This document shows positions 26,109-39,343 of a stretch of 64,000 nt of DNA, in pieces. Position numbers and translations under genes: made by a program. Numbering within the stretch: position 1 is the stretch's first letter; each line of letters starts with the position of its first letter. A model generated the notes under the pieces. That model made no database searches. It saw only the letters and a list, made by a program, of their open reading frames with translations, and had not been told where the DNA came from. The stretch spans positions 9,095,501 through 9,159,500 of the forward strand of contig JAIVEN010000015.1 in the NCBI GenBank assembly GCA_026686845.1, in the 5' to 3' direction. This DNA is from Adenanthera pavonina (lineage: Eukaryota > Streptophyta > Magnoliopsida > Fabales > Fabaceae).

Positions 26109-26949
26109 TGGCTTCTTTCTTCCTTGGTCGGAGCAAAGCGAAGGGAAGAAAGAGTGAACGTGCGGCAAGGTACCTAGTCGCGCCTCCTCTTCTCGTCTTG
26201 GTCGTCTACTACTACGACTCGGTAGTCTCTTGCGGCTTTCTTGAGATAGAGGCAGCCCTGCTTGGAAGCCGAGTTGGGCTCCGGAACCCAGATACAAGGA
26301 CAACACCATAAAAAATTTTAAAAATTAGCGACTCGATAGGATGTTTGTGAGAAATATAAAATTTATTTATATTAATTAATTTAATATTAACATAATGATC
26401 TCTAGATACTAGCATACAAAAATCAGTTCATGCAATATTCATTATAGCATAGAATCTGAGTAAGTCCACGGTTCATTCATGGCTAATGTTATTTTTTTAT
26501 AATTGTTTTACCCACATCCGGCAAAAAATTCTTACTCATTTAATACTATATCTAAGCATCGATGTAGCAGCTTAAACTCATTTAACACTACATTCGAGCC
26601 ACACAACATTCGAGCCACACAACGTGATACTTATAGATAATAACCTAATCTTAGCATAAAAAGGTCTTTGGTCCATATCATAGAGATTCGATAGAATTTT
26701 ACGTTGGCTGTCGAGGATTTAACACAACTCCTTCTTTATCTGGGTTTGGAACTGGCTATGACACCACAAACGCGGAGTTTGAGCCTAAAACATTACAATA
26801 AATAATCACATATCATCAATTAAAGTTTTTTTAACCAAATTTCAAAGGCTATTGTTGAGCACATAATGAACAGTTTATTTATTAAAATTTTATTTTAAAA
26901 ATTTTGCATATGATAAGAAGTTAGTCCCGAAAAGTAAGATTTGATTCAG
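26109..26949 (-). other. 5' flank of the nardilysin-like gene
   Basis: The first 200 bases upstream of the chosen Met (26109-26310) are GC-richer than the surroundings and open in the coding frame. They are therefore 5' UTR or an N-terminal extension. Farther out, 26320-26949 is AT-rich with a short duplicated motif (CATTCGAGCCACACAA, twice at about 26588-26621). I do not see a TATA box I would defend. Confidence 0.5.
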
Positions 26950-29823
26950 TTCTTGAAATATTAGTACTTTAACAGGTAAATCTATGAAAGTAGTAGACAC
27001 TATAATTTGAATGAGAATTAATATCTTGTGTCTTCAAGAAACTAACTGGGTGGGAGAAAAAGGTTAAAGAGATAAACACTACTAGTTTTAAACTTTGGTA
27101 CATAAGAAAGGTCAGAGTAAGGAATGGAGTTGGTATTATTGTGGACAAAGTTTGGAAAAAGAATGTGGTGGGAGTAAAAAGGATTGAAGATAGGATCTTA
27201 TCCTTAAAATTGATTATTGGGCACGATACTTTCAATGTTATCAATGCTTAAACACCTTAAGTAGAGTCAGAAGCACATATTAAGAATAAATTTTTGGAAG
27301 ATTTGGAAGACTTGGTTCAAGATGTCGCACAAGAAGAAAAAATTTTTGTTGGTGGAGATCTTAATGGTCATGTGGGGAAAGAGACAAAGTAATATGTGGG
27401 AGCTTATGGCAATTTTAGTTTTGGAGAATTAAACAAGGAGGGGCATGTCATTCTTGATTTCTCAATAGCTTATAACCTCACGATTATAAACACTTACTTT
27501 AAGAAACTGGAAGAACATTTAATCACATATAAGAGTAGAGTCCAAATGTCTCAAATTTACTTCTTTTTTATAAGGAATTTAGATAAAAGAGTTTGTAAAG
27601 ACTGTAAAGCGATCCCTGATAAAAGTTTAACTCTACAATATAGGGTCTTGATCATTGATGTGCTGGTTAAGAGCTGTAAATTCAAAAGTCGAAAAGCCTT
27701 AAATCCTAAGATCAAGTAGTGACAATTAAAAGGTAAGTAACAATTGACCTTCACGATAAAAGTATTGGAGGAAGGTAATTGAAACTTGCAAAGAAGTGAT
27801 AATATCATGTGGGATGAGATAGTTAAAAGAATCAAGAATACTGCTAAAGCAGTTTTAGGTGAATTCAAAGATTTTGAACCTAGAGATAAAAAGTCTTGGT
27901 AGTAGAATGAGAGTGTGCAAGAGAAGGTTAAACATAAAAAAGAGTATTTTAAAGCCTTACATATGTGCAATAATAATAAAAATTGGAAGAGTTATCGCCT
28001 AACTAGAAAGAAAACTAAAAAAGTAGTAAGCAAAGTTCGATCTAAAACTTCTAAAAAATTCTACTAAGATTTAGGAATGAAGAATGGTGAACGCAAGATT
28101 TACAAAATTGCCAAGAATAGAAAAAGAAAGTCAAAAGATTTGGATCAAGTAAGATGCATTAAGGATGAGGAAGAAAACATTTTGGTTACTGATAATGATA
28201 TCAAAGAAAGATGGGAGAACTACTTCTATAAGCTATTCAATGATGGATTGGGTATGACTAGTGATACAGAAGGTTTAACAACTTACGAAGATGAACTGAA
28301 TTTGAGTTTCTATGGTAAAATTTGGGTTAGAGAGGTAAAAGAAAATCTTAAGAGAATACATAATGGTAAAGCTATTGGTTCCGATGGTATTCCTATCGAA
28401 GTTTAAAAGTATTTAAGAGAAAAGGGACTTTGCGACTAATTAAGCTTTTTAACGAGATTTTAAGACTAAAGAAAATGCTAGAAGAATGGAGAAAGAGTAT
28501 TTTGGTGCCCCATATACAAAGACATAGGGGATATTCAAAACTATACTAATTATTGGGGGATAAAACTCATAAGTCATATCATGAAACTTTAGGAAAGGGT
28601 GATTGAATATAGACTAAATAAAATGTCTCATATTTCAGAAACCAATTTGAATTAATGTCAAGATGGTCTACAGCAGAAGCTATTTATTTATTAAAGGGTT
28701 TGATTGAAAGATACTGAAGTAAAGAGAGAGACTTGTATATGATTTTTATTGATTTAGAAAAAATCTATGATAGAGTACCAAAAGATGTATTGTGAAAATA
28801 ATGAAGAATAAATGTATTTGTGTGGCTTATATTTAAACCACAAAATATATATATGATGGGGTAATAATAAGTATGAGAACTCATGGAGGATAGACATAAG
28901 ATTTTTCTATAAGGATAGATTTACATCAAGGATTTTTTTTTAGTCCATACTTATTTGATTTGGTTTTAGGTGTTCTAACAGAACATATACAGGAGGAAAT
29001 TTCTAAGTGTATGCTTTTTGTAGATGATATAGTCTTAATTAAGGACTCAAGTAAAGAGGTCAACTCTAAACTTGAGTTATGGAGACATACTTTGAAATCA
29101 AAAGGCTTCCACTTGAGTAAAAGTAAAACGGAATATATGCATTACAATTTTAATAAACGGCAAATTAGAAATGATTTAGAGGTAAAAATTGAACAACAAA
29201 CTATTACAAAAGTGTCAAAGTTCAAGTATTTGGGGTCGATCTTACAGAATGATGTTGAAATTGATGGAAATATTATGCATAAGATACAAGTTGGATGGTT
29301 AAAGTGTAGAAAAGTTTTAAGAGTTATTTGCGACTGTAAGGTACCTACTAGGCTTAAAAGGAAATTTTATCGAACTGCTATAAGGCCAGCAATGCTATAT
29401 GGTAGTAAATGTTGAGCTCTGAAATGGCAATAAAAGCATAAGATGGGAGTAACTAAGTAACAGAGATAAGAATGTTAAAATGGATGTGTGGTCATATAAG
29501 AATAGATAATATACGAAATGATTATTTACAGGGGAATATCGAAGTAGCACCTATCGAGAAGAAAATGGTGAAAAATCGTTTAAGATAGATTAGGCATGTA
29601 CAAAGAAGAGGACAAAAGGAGCCAGTAAGGAGAGTTGATCAAATAATTTAGAGCTCTATTAAAAGACGTAGAGGAAGACTAAAAAGGACACTAAAAGAAG
29701 TTAGGCATGACCTCTTAATAAATAATTTATCTGAAGATATGATGTTTAATAGAGCGTATTGATGTCATATGATCCATGTAGTCAACCCCATTCAGTGAAA
29801 TAAGGCTAATGTTGTTGTTGTTG
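26950..29823 (+). mobile_element. RTE-type LINE relic
   Basis: An endonuclease domain begins near 26955 (STLTGKSMKVVD, then ILCLQETNWVGEK) and continues to about 27560. The RT follows: GKAIGSDGIPIEV at about 28370, then FVDDIVL at about 29020 in place of FADDIVL, then the RTE thumb region with LGSILQNDVEIDGNI near 29230. The 3' end near 29790-29823 has the GGCTAATGTTGTTGTTGTTG tail typical of plant RTE elements. Plant genomes often mis-annotate intact copies as craniofacial development protein 2-like. Many stops and small indels make it a pseudogene. I could not identify target duplications. Confidence 0.88.
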
Positions 29824-30008
29824 AAATGTTCTAGGCTCAGCAATAGTCTTTCTTTTTACTCATTTTTACAGTTGAGTTTCACCTGTTCTTTTTCTTTTTC
29901 TTTTTCGTGAAATTGTTTTGGCCAATGTTTTATTTTAGTGAAAGTTGCACTCATTTTTAATTGGCTGGCTTAAAATGATAGGGAAAAAAGGTTGACTTAA
30001 TATAAGAG

Positions 30009-30026
30009 TAAATACAACACTTGTTT
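30009..30026 (+). repeat. Left target-site duplication of the L1-type LINE
   Basis: AAATACAACACTTGTTT here and AAATACAACACTTATTT at 33076-33092 are direct repeats of 17 bases with one difference. They flank the LINE and its poly-A tail. Confidence 0.88.
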
Positions 30027-33000
30027 GCAAATTCGGGAGAAAGAGACTTCTCAGAAGCACTCAGCTTTGTTGACCATGTCATTGATAATTCCAACAATGA
30101 GCTACTTCTTTCTCTAGTGTCTAAAGATGAAGTAAAATCTGCAGTCTTTGAACTTGGAGGTACCAAAGCGCCAGGCCCTGATGCATTTACAGGTTTATTC
30201 TATCAAAAATCGTGGGATATTATTGGTGATCATGCTTTTTCTTTGGTCAATTCCTTCTTCTCTGTTGGTTTTCCACTTGATATCATTAATAACACCAATT
30301 TGGTCTTAATTCCCAAAATTGATGTCCCTAAAAATGTCAACCATTTCAGGCCGATTAGCCTTTGCAATTTCTCTTATAAAATCATCTCTAAGGTTATCAC
30401 AAATAGGCTGAAACCTCTTTTGAATAAGTGTATTTTTTAATGTCAAAGAGCCCTTGTCCCAAGTAGATTAATTCAAGATAATATCATTGTAGTGCATGAA
30501 GCTTTCCATCATTTAAAATTGAAAAAAGGCTGCAAGTCTGAATTGGCAATTAAACTTGACATGAATAAGGCCTTTGACAAGGTAGAAAGGGACTTTCTTT
30601 ATGCTCTGCTCATTAGAATGGGTTTTGATCATAGATGGGTTGACCGTGTTATGTGGTGCGTGTCCTCTATCAATTTAATATACTTTTGTCTGGGAAATAA
30701 ATCTCCTCTATCATTCCAAGAAGAGGGTTTAGACAAGGAGATCCTCTCTCTCCCTTTCTTTTCATAATTGTATCTAATGTGCTATCTAAGATGATTAAAA
30801 AATTTGAATGCTTTGGCTTATTGAAAGGTATTAAACTTGCATGGAATTGTCCAAGTTTGACCCATTCTTTGTTTGCAGATGACTCTATCTTATTTTTAGA
30901 AGCAAATATTGACAATTATAGGGCCATGAAGCATATATTTGATATTTACTGTGAGGCATCTAGTCAAGCGGTAAATTTTGGTAAATCCTGCTTCTTCTCT
31001 TGTAATTGCCCTAATAGATTAAAAGAGGATATTGGCCACATTTTTCAAATACATTTAGCGAATGCCCCTGGAAACTAACTTGGACTACCAATCCTTTGGG
31101 GTCGCTCAAAACCTCAGGCCATTAGTTTTGTAGTTGCTAAATTAAAAAGGAAATTTCTTGGATGGCAAAAGAATTTCTTATCTATTGCAGGTAAAGAAGT
31201 TTTGATAAAAGCAGTTGCCAACGCAATACCAGTCTATCCAATGTCATGCTTTCTTTTTCCAAAAAACACTTGCAAAAAATTGGATAAGATGGTATCTAAT
31301 TTTTAGTGGGGCAACACTGATTATAAAAACAAAATCCACTAGGTCTCAAGAGAAACATTAAAAGATCCTAAGTCTGAAGATGGTATGGGCTTTAAAGAAT
31401 TTGCAAACTTCAACCTTGCATTGTTAGCTAAATTGGGATGGTGAAATCTTCAAAATGCCACTGATTTTTGGGTGAGAACATTAAAAGGACTATATTTTCC
31501 AAACTGTGACTTCATGAATGCAGGAAAAGGAACCCATACCTCATAGATCTGGAACAACATTTTAGCTAGTAGGAAAATACTAGAAGGAAGAGTTTGCATA
31601 AGCATCGGCAATGGTCTTAATACCAACCTTTGGACTGATCCTTAGATTCCATCAATTCCAGGTATGAAACTTTCATCCTACTGCCCTTTGGAACATCTGT
31701 ATTCATTGTCTGTTGCAAATATCATTCACAATAACGTGTGGGATCTCTCATTAATTCGTGATTGGTTAATGAACTGGGAATGTGAAGCTATCTTGAACAC
31801 CCCCAAAGCTCTTTCACATAGGAATGATAAATGGATCTGGACTGGAAGTAATAAGAGTGAATACTCTGTAAAAGATGGATACTGGGTTGCAAAAAAGCTA
31901 AATGCTAAATCATTGTTGACCTCAAAGCCCGGATGTTCGCATATCATTCCAAGTGAATTATGGTCTCACATCTGGAAAATCAAAGTTTCAAGGAAAATTA
32001 ATTTCTTCCTTTGGAGGCTACTCACTAGCTCTCTACCTTCATTTGAATCTCTACATAAGCGAAATTGTGTTTCATCTCCTTCATGCCTAATTTGTGATTT
32101 TAAATCTGAATCATTGGAACATATATTTCTTCTCTATGATTGGGTCAAAAGTGTATAGTTCGGATGTTCACTCACTATTAGAATCTCTGAAAACAATATT
32201 ACCAGGCTTGACATATGGCTTGAAAAATGTTTTCTTCATTTGCATCTTAATGATAGACAAAAAGCTTTAATTTCTGTTATCTGATGGCTTATTTGGAAAT
32301 ATAGATGTCGCTGGGTTTATGAGAAGATTGTTCCGGACTCAAATTTTACTATTAGGCATGCTGAAGAGATTGTTGAAGAATTTTGGTCTACCAATGGCTG
32401 GTGCTCTGGATATACTACTAAGGAAAAGCTTACGTCTTCTATTTCTCCAAGAGCCTGGACTACCCCTCCTCTCAATTTCCTCAAAATAAATTCAGATGGG
32501 GCTTATAATAAAGATACAGGGGATGAAGCTATTTCTTTTGTTGTTAGAGATTATAATGGACTTTTGCTTGATGGGTTGAACATGAAATGTATCGCCCACT
32601 CAACTCTTATGGCTGAAACCATTGCACTTGCTCATGTTGTTAATTATGCTGTTGATAATCAATTGGAAAATATTGTGTTTGAATAAGATTGCCAAGCTCT
32701 TATCAATCCTATCAATTATCATGTCACTCCAAATGATTGGCACTGTGATGTGTTAATCAAAAATATCCTTGTGCAAAGGAACCTTCTTAGGAATAATAGC
32801 TTTTCTTGGATTCCTAAAGTTGCAAATGAGGTTGCCAATTGGCTAGCCAAAACAACTATTTGTGAAGAATGCCCTCCTAGATGGGTTTTTCTACCTCTTC
32901 CTCCTCTCATTAAGTTTCTTTCTTTAGATGTTGTCTCTGTTAGTTCAATCTCTAAATTGTCTTTTGATAGTTCTTCTTCTAGCCGCTCTGGTATTGGTTA

Positions 33001-33075
33001 GTCTTAGTCTTTGTTTTATTGTACTTTTGAACTTTCTCTTTTGATTTAATGAAGTTTTTCTATTAGCAAAAAAAA
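30027..33075 (+). mobile_element. 5'-truncated L1-type LINE relic with poly-A tail
   Basis: The element starts inside ORF2, just before RT (TKAPGPDAFTGLFYQKSW, NHFRPISLCNFSYKIISKV), and continues through AIKLDMNKAFDKVERDFL and the catalytic FADD near 30875. It then has the zf-RVT domain (WKIKVSRKINFFLWRLL, about 31970-32030) and a plant-type RNase H tail (NSDGAYN near 32490). It ends in a poly-A run at about 33068. Lacking ORF1 and the endonuclease is the usual result of incomplete reverse transcription. Several stops and frameshifts (for example at 30438 and 31077) show it is dead. Confidence 0.92.
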
Positions 33076-33092
33076 AAATACAACACTTATTT

Positions 33093-36000
33093 ATCATGAG
33101 GAGCATTTTTTAGGGGGCTTTCTCTAATTTGATGTAACTTTTTTTTTTGGGTCTTGAACTAGGAATATTCTTTGTTGATAGCAGCATCTAAGCATTCTTA
33201 TGCTATTGAAAAGGAGAAATTATATTTTGAAACCAAAATAACAAAGTTATTATAAAATAGAATATGTTATTACTCATTTTCCCATTTTTCTATCCAGTAT
33301 TTGCAGTTAATTGATCTACCTTATCTCCTTTCCACTTAATTTCACTCAACCAAACAAGTGTGACCTACTTTTCTTTTTTGACAGCACTTATTCCTCTTTC
33401 TCATCCTCCTCACTGTCTTCATCATCCTCTCTCCATCTCCTTCCATTTTGAGCTGCTCCCCACCATTTTCACACCAAGTTTCAGACTTCTCCTCCATCAT
33501 TTCTAGCAAGTTGCCGTTGATTTAGCATGATGAAGGAATTGATGGGGACTAACTGGTGCGAATCTGTTATACGGATCAGATGAGAAACAAATAGAGGTTG
33601 AAGAGGCTTGCGAATCTAAAAGCATTGTTGCGAATCTAAGAGCATTGTTGCAAAATATAACTCTTCCAACTATTACCAATAAACATGGCAACAGAGAAGC
33701 AAGGTCCCATATGCTTGTGCGAGAATGAGAATTAGTTTCCACTGTAACAAAAAAACTAAGCCAAACACACCACAAAATTCATTAAACTCATTTTTTGCCT
33801 TAAAAGTGGTTTTGAAGGAGTTACCAAACAGGCACTTATTTGGGAGCGATATATTTTTTATTTTCAATAAGAAGGATTATAATTAGAAGCAAGTAGAGTG
33901 AATTAATTACAATGAAAGACTTTAACTGTTAAAAAAAAAGTTAAATAAAAATATACCAATAAAAATAAAAAAGTGAAAAAATTGAGAAAATAAAATTTCC
34001 ATAAAATTCTTCCTCTTTAATGATCAAATGTCCTTTCAAAATTTTAATCCCTATGGATCATAACATGTAAGAAAATGTTACATCAGATAAATTATATTTC
34101 TAATTAAATAAATGTAAATTAAATTTTAGTCTGAGGAAGTTAAATTAATCATGTGATAGAGTTTAAGTTTAATTTGAAAGAAAATTATGAGTTAAAATGA
34201 TAAATATAAAGGAAATAAAATACTAGAAAACAATTTTAAATTTTAATTTTTTAGACAAACATATATACACATATATTTATTAAATAGATATTGGAAAAGA
34301 ACATTCATTTATTAAAAGTTGGGGAAAAATTATTACATTAAAAGTGCTTTTAATTAAAATTATTAAAATATAATCACTTTTGATAAAACTAATTTTTAAA
34401 TAAATTATCTAAATATAAATATATTTATCTAAAACTAATTTATACCATAATTACGTTGTAAAATCAATTTTACCAAAACTCCATTTTAATTAACTGAAAA
34501 TCAAACGGGCACTAAATCTACTCCATATAGGAGTTAGAAATCAAATTTACATCTACTTGCTTAATAAATGAATACCTCTATCATTATCATTAACATCAAC
34601 TTGAGTTGTCAATTTAATAGAAGTGTTTGAAATTACATGTGAGATAAATAAATAGTTCAGGCTACAAAGCTTCACCCTACAAATTTTAATATCTTCCTCT
34701 CGAAGAAGATCCCGTAGGCAACAAGAAGAGGCTTCATGGTACGTTTGGTATGTTGAAAATAGTCTTGATGGAATGGGAATGGTAAAGGAAATGAGATTAA
34801 GAACAGAAACAATTTTTTTCGGGTCTGAGCTACTCGGAAAAATGCAAGAGAAGAAGAGGAAGTAAAAAATAATTTCATCATACCGTAGCTTTTGTGTTTA
34901 TTTCGCTTATTCACTTTTCCAACACGTTCTAATTTTTCCCCCACTGTCGGCCGAAGAAAATTTATTTCACAACGGTTTTTTTTTTTTGTCAATATTGTTC
35001 AAAATGATTGAGCGCGCTAGAAAGTTAAAATTTGAGCTTATCTTGATGAAGCATTAAAAGGCTAACATAGAAGACTTTTGCAAGCAATGAAGGGACAATG
35101 CATGTGGCCATGAATACAACACCAATATGGGACTAAATTACGCATAATTTAGTCATCCAAAGTCATAGTTGCTCTACCGTTAGTGTCAAGAAAGTCTAGT
35201 CCTTACCTTGAGTATGGGACTCACCAAGCAAATAATTGAACAGAGAAACACGAAGATAAAGACTGACATAGACATATAATATAAAATGATGTGGTGGGGC
35301 ATGGGTGTGTGAGCGTAACCATAGAGCACCTAGTGAGAATATATATATATATATATCGCATAAAAATTCTGACAAGTCACAGTATGGTTTTTCAGATCCA
35401 ACACACGAAACCAGCATTAGTTAGATAATAAAATCCTCATTCACCAAAAGATTACAAAGGAAAGGGCATCTATCAGCAAAACCAAAAAAGGATGCATGAG
35501 AACAAGTGTCTTCCGGGTATTTATATGTCCTACCTGCAGCCTTAATTGAAGCTCGAGCAGTGACATCCTTTAGTTCATGGTGATTGAATAGTGTTAGCAC
35601 TCAAATAGTAACCCAACTTAGCTACGAATCTTGAATAATACACGAGTCTTCCAGTAGAGTTATTAAAATCATACGCAATAACCATGAATGTCTGACGCGA
35701 TAAAGACTATCATAACAATAGGTCTTCAAAATTCAAGGATTGTATGACTTCTACGAAAATATAAATAAATAAGGGCATTAAGTGCCCAAAAAAAAAGAAT
35801 AAATAAAGGCATTGTGGAGTTCCAAGTTCATCTTACATTGAGAACAGAACAATAAATCACACAGTTTACAACGCTATCACTTAAATGATGATACAAATGA
35901 CAGGATGGGATTGACAAAAGTCCCAAAATACAGAGATACAATGAGAATGACCCTTCATTCCCAATATTCTAGCGCCCAGAAACACCAAATGCCATATAGA

Positions 36001-36216
36001 AACAAGAATTCGTGAACTTTGCAACAAAAACCCAAGGGTGCTTCCCCTTTTTAGAGAGCATCCCTAAGAATAAACAATTAAGAATTAATACTTAATCTGA
36101 ATGGAATAGTAATAGAAGAGTACCTTCAATAAAAAACTAGATGTCAACACTCTAAAACAATTGACGAGAAGGACAGGCGATGGATAAGTCAGCTGGTCAA
36201 ACATTTCGTGTCAAAT
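33093..36216. other. Intergenic DNA and 3' flank of the bZIP gene
   Basis: No convincing gene is seen. Positions 33360-33480 are pyrimidine-rich. Positions 33596-33650 contain a near-duplicate AAGCATTGTTGCGAATCTA motif. Positions 33850-34640 are strongly AT-rich. A minus-strand ORF at 34672-34992 has no recognisable domain and a composition like random AT-rich DNA. Positions 35339-35356 are an AT dinucleotide repeat. The last few hundred bases before 36217 probably include the 3' UTR of the bZIP gene. Confidence 0.55.
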
Positions 36217-38669
36217 TTAAAATGTTGTACTACTTTCACTTGCAGAAAGTGAGGGGCCTTCAGACTTCACGAGGCGTGATCCTTTACTACTAATGTCAAG
36301 CCCCTGCAAGCGACCAAGTTGGTCATTCTGCAACATTTCTGAGAATGGATGAGAGTTTGTTTGTTGCAGTTGATGAATTGGCATACTAGACGGGGAGTGA
36401 TTGAATGATGGCAATTGCATGCTCTGGTGACCAGAAGGCCCTGACTGAGGTGGAAGTGGAAAGAAGTTTGAAGCCGTAAATTGCATCTGGTGCATTCCCA
36501 GATTAAAAGATTCAGAGGGGCTCATTATTTCCCCAGTAGCAATCTTAAGTCTCTCAACTTCCTTCTTCAATGCTTCATTGAGAGCTGCATCAGATCATTG
36601 ATAATTTACATTCTTATTAGTGAACCTTAGAAAAATACTTTTGTAACAATCACGGAAATGTGAACTCTATATTTCTTGTATCAAGAGATGGGTCACTTGG
36701 AAGATTACCATCCCGAAGTTGTGCTTGTTGTTCCATGGCTTGCAGACGAAGCTTAAGCTCTGTATTTTCAGTGCTCAGACCTGTTGTGTCCCTCTAAAAA
36801 ATCAAGAAATAATTTGATCATACTACCATTCAGCCACAAATTTGTCTATAGAAAGAAACTGAAATCGATCAATGATAAAGGTTTACAAGCCAAAAATAAA
36901 GTTTACCAGGAATCAACAAAGTGAAGGAAAAAGCACTGATAAACCATAAAAATGTATTAATTCTATCACTTAAATTTGAGAAATGGAACGATATATTATA
37001 TTATTACTTTGAGTGCAATGTTTGACTTTGAGATACTATCAAGTAGAGATAATTATATTAAAATTCATGCAAAAATTATTTAGGAAATAGGCAAAGATTA
37101 TAAGAATAATCATAAGCAACAAAATAGAGGAAATAGCATATCACATATTGAAACCTAACTCAAAAAAATTCAAAGAGATTTTGGGCGTAACGTAATGATG
37201 CAGTTGAGTTTCCTGTGCAGACGAACGTTAAAAGATTTATTGCGTCACAAATGAACTAAAAAATGACTTTAGACATGTCAATACAAACCTGGTATAGTGT
37301 AAGTTGGGCAGAAAGAGTTGTGGCTTCAGTCTGAAGGGTCTGAACTTTGCGCTCAAGTTCTTGAATATAACGGGCCTTCCTCTCTTTTGAACGAGCAGCG
37401 GATTGTCGATTCGCTAGTATTCTATGCAGTAACAACCAATAATAAGTGAGTAGTAAATGAAAACAAAACCATATTAATTACTGTAATACAGAGATGATGA
37501 AAATTAGCTGAAACTAAAGAGCACCATCTCTTTCAAGTTTCAACATGATAGCCTTTAGAAATTGCAATTCCACCATTGTTACAGAATAATTCTTCATCAC
37601 ACAATCAAAAGGTTCCAACAGGAACACAACAAACAGCAAGCCGTGATTCATAGTGGTCACCATTTAGTATTTATTCACAAATTAAGACTTCATGTACCCA
37701 TTATAATGACACTTCCCTTCAGTATACGCCATTCCGATACTTCGTTTAATGTGAGGTGAGGACGTGAGGTTAACTGGTTGCTTTAGAGGCCAAACGAGGC
37801 GGGTCCTTTTTCTCCAGCAATCAACTAATAAAATTATGATTATGTTGGACATAAAGTATATGGAGATCAGGAAGGTCAACAGAAACAGTTGTTCATCCGA
37901 CGGATCACAAGATGCTAGAAAGTGCAATTCAGCATAAGACAGGGCGTTTGAAATTAAAACTGATGCATTTTTAGAATCATAATTCTGTTTTGAGGAATGG
38001 CTTCAAAAATCTTGGCAGTTCGCAGAAGGAAAACAAAATGAAGACAAACCTCTTGGCACGCTTGGGATCAATCGTCCACAGTTCAGCTAACTTATCTGGG
38101 GGCATAGCTTTCTTTGCCTCCATAATCTCCCCAAACATGCTTGTAGAAGTCGACCCATCCACGGAGCTACTATGCCTATGTCTTGGCCTCGCACTTGGGC
38201 TCTTCTCTCTTTCATTGTGATTGCTTGTACCAACACCATTCCCATTCTGATCGGATCCATTCCCCCCACTGCCCGATCCGTTAGCCCCTCCAAGTTTGTC
38301 AACATCAATGTAAGTGGAGAAGAGGTCGTCCTCGGATCCGATCTCTTCAAGGCTAACCGTGGATGAGCCACCATTGAACGGATCGGACGGCGACAGATCC
38401 ATCATGTCATCGGGCAACCGGAAGTTAACCTCGGAGTGGGCCCTCCGGTGGTGGTGGTGGAGTGCGTGGGACCCACCGACGCCGGAACCAGCAGCTCCTC
38501 CCCTCATGAACAACGAAGAAGACGAAGAGGAGGCGGCGGGAGCCGTCGCCGTCGCCGTCGCCCGAGAAGCAGAAACGGCAGGCGACGGTGGCGGGAATTG
38601 GGAGGCGACATTGGCATTGGCATTTTGAGATGAGGGATTTGGGTTGGGGTTTGAAGGTGGATCCTGCAT
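36217..38669 (-). CDS. Group I bZIP transcription factor (bZIP18/RF2-like), complete, four exons
   Basis: Exons 38669-38050, 37421-37289, 36793-36709 and 36584-36217 join in frame to 401 aa ending in TAA. The basic region is NRQSAARSKERKARY at residues 211-225. K219, where most bZIPs have Arg, is the group I signature. The leucine zipper shows heptad positions L229, L236, L243, Y250, L257, L264 and M271. The N-terminal part is low complexity with HHHHRRAHSEV (71-81) and RHRHSSSVDG, which fit the HxRxxS phospho-sites bound by 14-3-3 in VIP1-type relatives. Family role: homo- or heterodimeric DNA-binding regulators in the nucleus, often held in the cytoplasm by 14-3-3. I chose Met 38669, which opens MQDPPSNP as in relatives. 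An in-frame Met at 38786 is an alternative. Confidence 0.93.
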
Positions 38670-39322
38670 CTCTGAGAGCAAACCTTGCGTGTTCGTTCCA
38701 AACCATGTATTTTGGAACTTGCTATCCTTTCTGTTACAGAGCCCGGAGGCAATGCATTCTCTCCTTTCGTCTTCCTCGCGATGCAAGAAATCTTAAAAAT
38801 GATAAAATCAAATATAAACTATTTCTCTTTTTCTTTTCCCTTTCCCTGATTTGTTAATTTTTCTTTTTGTTGATTTGCTTTGCTCTATATTTCTAAAGTT
38901 ATTGTTTTCTTTGTTTAGTGAGATAATAAACCAAAAAAATGATTTGCAAAAAAAAAACAAAAACCAAAAAATGATTTATTTTGTTACTTAAACTAATCGG
39001 ATCTTTTATTTTAAGCACGTCGTTTGCATTATTCAACATGTAACGCCACATGCACAAAAAGTATCATGCAAGCAAGTTTATAGGGAGAAGTTCGGTGTAT
39101 TTGGAGTTTTAATGTTATCATATTTATTTTGGAAATCAAAATTGAGTTGTTTTAATTTATTATTAACTAAACTAATCTTCTGACAATACACTGTACACAC
39201 AAATATTGCACGGATCTAGGAACGATGGAAAATTAAAATATCTAGTGCTGAGGTTCAGATTTGGATTTAGGTAGAGTGGTAGCCATCCAGCTCAGGCCCA
39301 CATCAAATATATATTTATTATG

Positions 39323-39343
39323 TATATATATATATATATATAT
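39323..39343. repeat. AT microsatellite (one of several)
   Basis: An alternating TA run. Similar runs occur at 35339-35356, 41982-42000, 45827-45842, 50922-50940 and 52427-52443. They are expected in AT-rich plant intergenic DNA and may be length-polymorphic. Confidence 0.9.

Noticed and set aside
25722..26311. Plus-strand ORFs opposite exon 1 of the nardilysin-like gene
   Set aside because: They are antisense shadows of the acidic Asp/Glu tract, which reads as Ser/Pro/Ile-rich on the other strand.
34672..34992. Minus-strand ORF of 106 codons
   Set aside because: Its translation has no recognisable domain, lies in low-complexity AT-rich DNA and has no splice or conservation support.
38314..38857. 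Plus-strand ORFs opposite exon 1 of the bZIP gene
   Set aside because: They are antisense shadows created by the Ser/Ala/His-rich coding region.
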